From: Hydractinia symbiolongicarpus
Taxonomy: Eukaryota; Cnidaria; Hydrozoa; Anthoathecata; Hydractiniidae
Reading direction: 5' to 3'
Length of the DNA stretch: 64,000 bases
Assembly: GCF_029227915.1 (NCBI RefSeq)
Contig: NC_079887.1
Location: 2,232,001 to 2,296,000, forward strand
Shown here: in pieces, positions 59,701-64,000 of the stretch
Position numbering within the stretch: position 1 is the first letter of the stretch
Layout: every line of letters begins with the position of its first letter
Program-made: the position numbers and the translations under genes
The notes under the pieces: generated by a model
Database searches by the model: none
What the model saw: the letters and a program-made list of their open reading frames with translations, nothing else
Told to the model about the DNA's origin: nothing

Positions 59701-62320
59701 CGGACTCGGCCCGTATAGTAATGAAAGTACCCGGGATGTAAACTCATTTCCCAAACGATTTTTTAAATTATTATTTCACCACTAAAACCCATGAGACTTG
59801 TAGTTTTTAAAAATGTTTTCATTTTTGATGAGACGCTGAATAAAAGAAGTTTAATCGCCGGCAAACGAAAACCCGCGACTTCTCGTAAATCCCGGATTCG
59901 GCCCGTATAGTCAAAAGTATACAAAGAAAGTACCCAGGGTGTAAACCCATTTCCCGAACGATTTTTTAAATTATTATTTCACCACTAAAGCCCATGAGAC
60001 TTGTAGTTTTTAAAAATGTTTTCATTTTTGATGAGACGCTGAATAAAAGAAGTTTAATCGCCGGCAAACGAAAACCTGCGATTTCCCGTAAATCCCGGAC
60101 TCGGCCCGTATAGTAATGAAAGTACCCGAGATGTAAACTCATTTCCCGAACGATTTTTTAAATTATTATTTCACTACTAAAACCCATGAGACTTGTAGTT
60201 TTTAAAAATGTTTTCATTTTTGATGAGACGCTGAATGAAAGAAGTTTAATCGCCGGCAAACGAAAACCTGCGATTTCCCGTAAATCCCGGACTCTGCCCG
60301 TATAGTCAAAAGTATACAAAGAAAGTACCCAGGGTGTAAACTCATTTCCCGAACGATTTTTTAAATTATTATTTCACCACTAAAACCCATGAGACTTGTA
60401 GTTTTCAAAAATGTTTTCATTTTTGATGAAACGCTGAATAAAAGAAGTTTAATCGCCGGCAAACGAAAACCCGCCATTTCCCGTAAACCCCAGACTCGGC
60501 CCGCATATTCAAAAGTATACAAAAAAGTACCCAGGGAGTAAACTCATTTCCCGAACGATTTTTTAAATTATTTTTTTACCACTAAAACGCATGAGACTTG
60601 TAGTTTTCAAAAATGTTTTCATTTTTGATGAGACGCTGAATAAAAGAAGTTTAATCGCCGGCAAACGAAAACCGGCGATTTCCCGTAAATCCCGGACTCG
60701 GCCCGTATAGCCAAAAGTATACAAAGAAAGTACCCAGGGTGTAAACTCATTTCCCGAACGATTTTTTAAATTATTATTTCACCACTAAAGCCCATGAGAC
60801 TTGTAGTTTTCAAAAATGTTTTCATTTTTGATGAGACGCTGAATAAAAGAAGTTTAATCGCCGGCAAACGAAAACCTGCGATTTCCCGCAAATCCCGGAC
60901 TCGGCCCGTATAGTAATGAAAGTACCCGGGATGTAAACTCATTTCCCAAACGATTTTTTAAATTATTATTTCACCACTAAAACCCATGAGACTTGTAGTT
61001 TTTAAAAATGTTTTCATTTTTGATGAGACGCTGAATAAAAGAAGTTTAATCGCCGGCAAACGAAAACCCGCGACTTCTCGTAAATCCCGGATTCGGCCCG
61101 TATAGTCAAAAGTATACAAAGAAAGTACCCAGGGTGTAAACCCATTTCCCGAACGATTTTTTAAATTATTATTTCACCACTAAAGCCCATGAGACTTGTA
61201 GTTTTTAAAAATGTTTTCATTTTTGATGAGACGCTGAATAAAAGAAGTTTAATCGCCGGCAAACGAAAACCTTTGATTTCCCGTAAATCCCGGACTCGGC
61301 CCGTATAGTAATGAAAGTACCCGAGATGTAAACTCATTTCCCGAACGATTTTTTAAATTATTATTTCACCACTAAAACCCATGAGACTTGTAGTTTTTAA
61401 AAATGTTTTCATTTTTGATGAGACGCTGAATGAAAGAAGTTTAATCGCCGGCAAACGAAAACCTGCGATTTCCCGTAAATCCCGGACTCTGCCCGTATAG
61501 TCAAAAGTATACAAAGAAAGTACTCAGGGTGTAAACTCATTTCCCGAACGATTTTTTAAATTATTATTTCACCACTAAAGCCCATGAGACTTGTAGTTTT
61601 CAAAAATGTTTTCATTTTTGATGAGACGCTGAATAAAAGAAGTTTAATCGCCGGCAAACGAAAACCCGCCATTTCCCGTAAACCCCAGACTCGGCCCGCA
61701 TATTCAAAAGTATACAAAAAAGTACCCAGGGAGTAAACTCATTTCCCGAACGATTTTTTAAATTATTTTTTTACCACTAAAACGCATGAGACTTGTAGTT
61801 TTTAAAAATGTTTTCATTTTTGATGAGACGCTGAATAAAAGAAGTTTAATCGCCGGCAAACGAAAACCCGCAACTTCCCGTAAATCCCTGATTCGGCCCG
61901 TATAGTCAAAAGTATACAAAGAAAGTACCCAGGGAGTAAACTCATTTCCCGAACGATTTTTTAAAATATTTTTTCACCACTAAAACGCATGAGACTTGTA
62001 GTTTTCAAAAATGTTTTCATTTTTGATGAGACGCTGAATAAAAGAAGTTTAATCGCCGGCAAACGAAAACCCGCCATTTCCCGTAAACCCCAGACTCGGC
62101 CCGTATAGCCAAAAGTATACAAAGAAAGTACCCAGGGTGTGAACTCATTTCCCGAACGATTTTTTAAATTATTATTTCACCACTAAAGCCCATGAGACTT
62201 GTAGTTTTCAAAAATGTTTTCATTTTTTATGAGACGCTGAATAAAAGAAGTTTAATCGCCGGCAAACGAAAACCTGCGATTTCCCGCAAATCCCGGACTC
62301 GGCCCGTATAGTAATGAAAG
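56731..62320 (+). repeat. Ten 192-bp deletion monomers (TATAGTAATGAAAG)
   Basis: The usual CGTATAGTCAAAAGTATAC followed by AAAGAAAG is replaced by GTATAGTAATGAAAG, an 11-bp net loss, at 56731, 57531, 57926, 58726, 58918, 59718, 60113, 60913, 61318 and 62311. The adjacent pair 58726/58918 is exactly 192 bp apart. The deletion removes one half of the GTATA/TATAC dyad. It is seen only in this block and always with the same breakpoints, so it arose once and was then amplified with the higher-order unit. Confidence 0.88.
57043..62050 (+). repeat. 1195-bp (6-mer) higher-order repeat and a 3382-bp longer duplication
   Basis: The GATGAAACG variant lies at 57043, 59230 and 60425, and CGTATAGCCAAAAG at 57328, 59515 and 60710; both sets give 2187 and then 1195 bp. 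The 1195-bp length equals 6 x 203 minus two 11-bp deletions and one single-base deletion, and those deleted monomers are visible inside it. The stretch from 57043 to about 58670 recurs from 60425: CCTTTGATTT at 57888/61270 and CCGCAACTTCCC at 58486/61868 are both 3382 bp apart. Confidence 0.88.
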
Positions 62321-62589
62321 TACCCGGGATGTAAACTCATTTCCCGAACGATTTTTTAAATTATTATTTCACCACTAAAATCCATGAGACTTGTAGTTTT
62401 TAAAAATGTTTTCATTTTTGATGAGACGCTGAATAAAAGAAGTTTAATCGCCGGCAAACGAAAACCCGCGACTTCTCGTAAATCCCGGATTCTGCCCGTA
62501 TAGTCAAAAGTATACAAAGAAAGTACCCAGGGTGTAAACTCAATTCCCGAACGATTTTTTAAATTATTATTTCACCACTAAAGCCCATG

Positions 62590-64000
62590 AGACTTGTAGT
62601 TTTTAAAAATGTTTTCATTTTTGATGAGACGCTGAATAAAAGAAGTTTAATCGCCGGCAAACGAAAACCTGCGATTTCACGTAAATCCCGGACTCGGCCC
62701 GTATAGTCAAAAGTATACAAAGAAAGTACCCAGGGTGTAAACTCATTTCCCGAACGATTTCTTAAATTATTATTTCACCACTAAAGCCCATGAGACTTGT
62801 AGTTTTTAAAAATGTTTTCATTTTTGATGAGACGCTGATTAAAAGAAGTTTAATCGCCGGCAAACGAAAACCCGCCATTTCCCGTAAACCCCGGACTCGG
62901 CCCGCATAGTCAAAAGTATACAAAGAAAGTACCCAGGGAGTAAACTCATTTCCCGAACGATTTTTTAAACTATTTTTTCACCACTAAAACGCATGAGACT
63001 TGTAGTTTTCAAAACTGTTTTCATTTTTGATGAGACGCTGAATAAGAGAAGTTTCATCCCCGGCAAACGAAAACCTGCGATTTCCCGTAAATCCCGGACT
63101 CGGCCCGTATAGTCAAAAGTATACAAAGAAAGTACCCAGAGTGTAAACTCATTTCCTGAACGTTTTTTTAAATTATTATTTCACCACTAAAGCCCATGAG
63201 ACTTGTAGTTTTTAAAAATGTTTTCATTTTTGATGAGACGCTGAATAAAAGAAGTTTAAACGCCGGCAAAAGAAAACCCGCGACTTCCCGTAAATCCCGG
63301 ACTCGGCCCGTATAGTTAAAAGTATACAAAGAAAGTACCTAGGGAGTAAACTCATTTGCCGAACGATTTTTTAAAATATTTTTTCACCACTAAAAAGCAT
63401 GAGACTTGTAGTTTTTAAAAATGTTTTCATTTTTGATGAGACGCTGAATAAAAGAAGTTTAATCGCCGGCAAACGAAAACCCGCGACTTCTCGTAAATCC
63501 CGGATTCGGCCCGTATAGTCAAAAGTATACAAAGAAAGTACCCAGGGTGTAAACTCATTTCCCGAACGATTTTTTAAATTATTATTTCACCACTAAAACC
63601 CATGAGACTTGTAGTTTTTAAAAATGTTTTCATTTTTGATGAGACGCTGAATAAAAGAAGTTTAATCGCCGGCAAACGAATACCTGCGATTTCACGTAAA
63701 TCCCGGACTCGGCCCGTATAGTCAAAAGTATACAAAGAAAGTACCCAGAGTGTAAACTCATTTCCCGAACGTTTTTTTAAATTATTATTTCACCACTAAA
63801 GCCCATGAGACTGGTAGTTTTTAAAAATGTTTTCATTTTTGATGAGACGCTGAAGAAAAGAAGTTTAAACGCCGGCAAAAGAAAACCCGCGACTTCCTGT
63901 AAATCCCGGACTCGGCCCGTATAGTTAAAAGTATACAAAGAAAGTACCCAGGGAGTAAACTCATTTGCCGAACGATTTTTTAAAATATTTTTTCACCACT
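62590..64000 (+). repeat. 608-bp (3-mer) repeat at the right window edge
   Basis: CATTTGCCGAACG occurs near 63354 and 63962, and AAACGCCGGCAAAAGAAAAC near 63258 and 63866; both pairs are 608 bp apart. The second copy is cut by the window end. Confidence 0.8.

Larger units (their letters stand above)
54580..64000 (+). repeat. Satellite array, A orientation, block 2 (about 46 monomers), open at right edge
   Basis: Same monomer and same orientation as block 1, with its own variants. CACCACTAAAGCCCATGAG or CACTAAAACCCATGAG is common, and CCCAGGGTGTAAACTC commonly replaces CCCAGGGAGTAAACTC. Ten monomers are shortened to 192 bp (listed separately). Near-identical adjacent single monomers occur at 54780-55180 (CCTACGATTTCCC with ACTTTGCCCG, about 203 bp apart). 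Confidence 0.98.

Noticed and set aside
1-64000. Telomeric repeats, rRNA or histone gene spacer
   Set aside because: No TTAGGG-type or other short telomere runs, and no rRNA or histone sequence seen on either strand.

Overview
This window is eukaryotic heterochromatin-type DNA. About 59.8 of 64 kb is one satellite family with a monomer of about 203 bp (usual range 202-204, with a 192-bp deletion variant), roughly 295 monomers in all. The array runs off both ends, so it is longer than 64 kb. No recognisable protein-coding gene is present. The lineage cannot be fixed from this sequence. Large higher-order satellite arrays, a tRNA-type pol III promoter and A+T-rich low-complexity islands all point to a nuclear genome, possibly metazoan, but I do not recognise the satellite.

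Layout. Orientation 'A' (+) is monomers reading GACTTGTAG...CACCACTAA; 'B' (-) is the reverse complement. 1-21014: A array. 21014/21015: head-to-head inversion junction. 21015-22339: B array (about 6.5 monomers). 22340-24627: non-satellite island 1, inserted inside one monomer and still in phase with it. It holds a GC-rich foldback at its left edge, a degenerate 23-bp minisatellite, an unrecognised 85-codon ORF, a tRNA-like/SINE-head element and a pyrimidine-rich minisatellite. 24628-25316: B satellite islet. 25317-27205: non-satellite island 2, no recognisable gene. 27206-54579: B array. 54579/54581: second inversion junction. 54580-64000: A array.

Higher-order structure is rich and changes along the window. 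Visible periods include 608/609 bp (3-mer), 812/813 (4-mer), 1012 (5-mer), 1195 and 1219 (6-mers), 1827 (9-mer), 2435 (12-mer), 2838 (14-mer) and 3445 (17-mer). Several edges are chimeric monomers, the footprint expected of unequal exchange or segmental amplification. Most monomers share four internal structures: a foldback TCAAAAATG/N4/CATTTTTGA, a dyad GTATA/N8/TATAC, four G-tracts about one helical turn apart, and an unusually high CpG content. The many 60-120-codon ORFs are by-products of the repeat and I do not annotate them as genes. All periods and counts were read by eye and by coordinate subtraction; no alignment was run.
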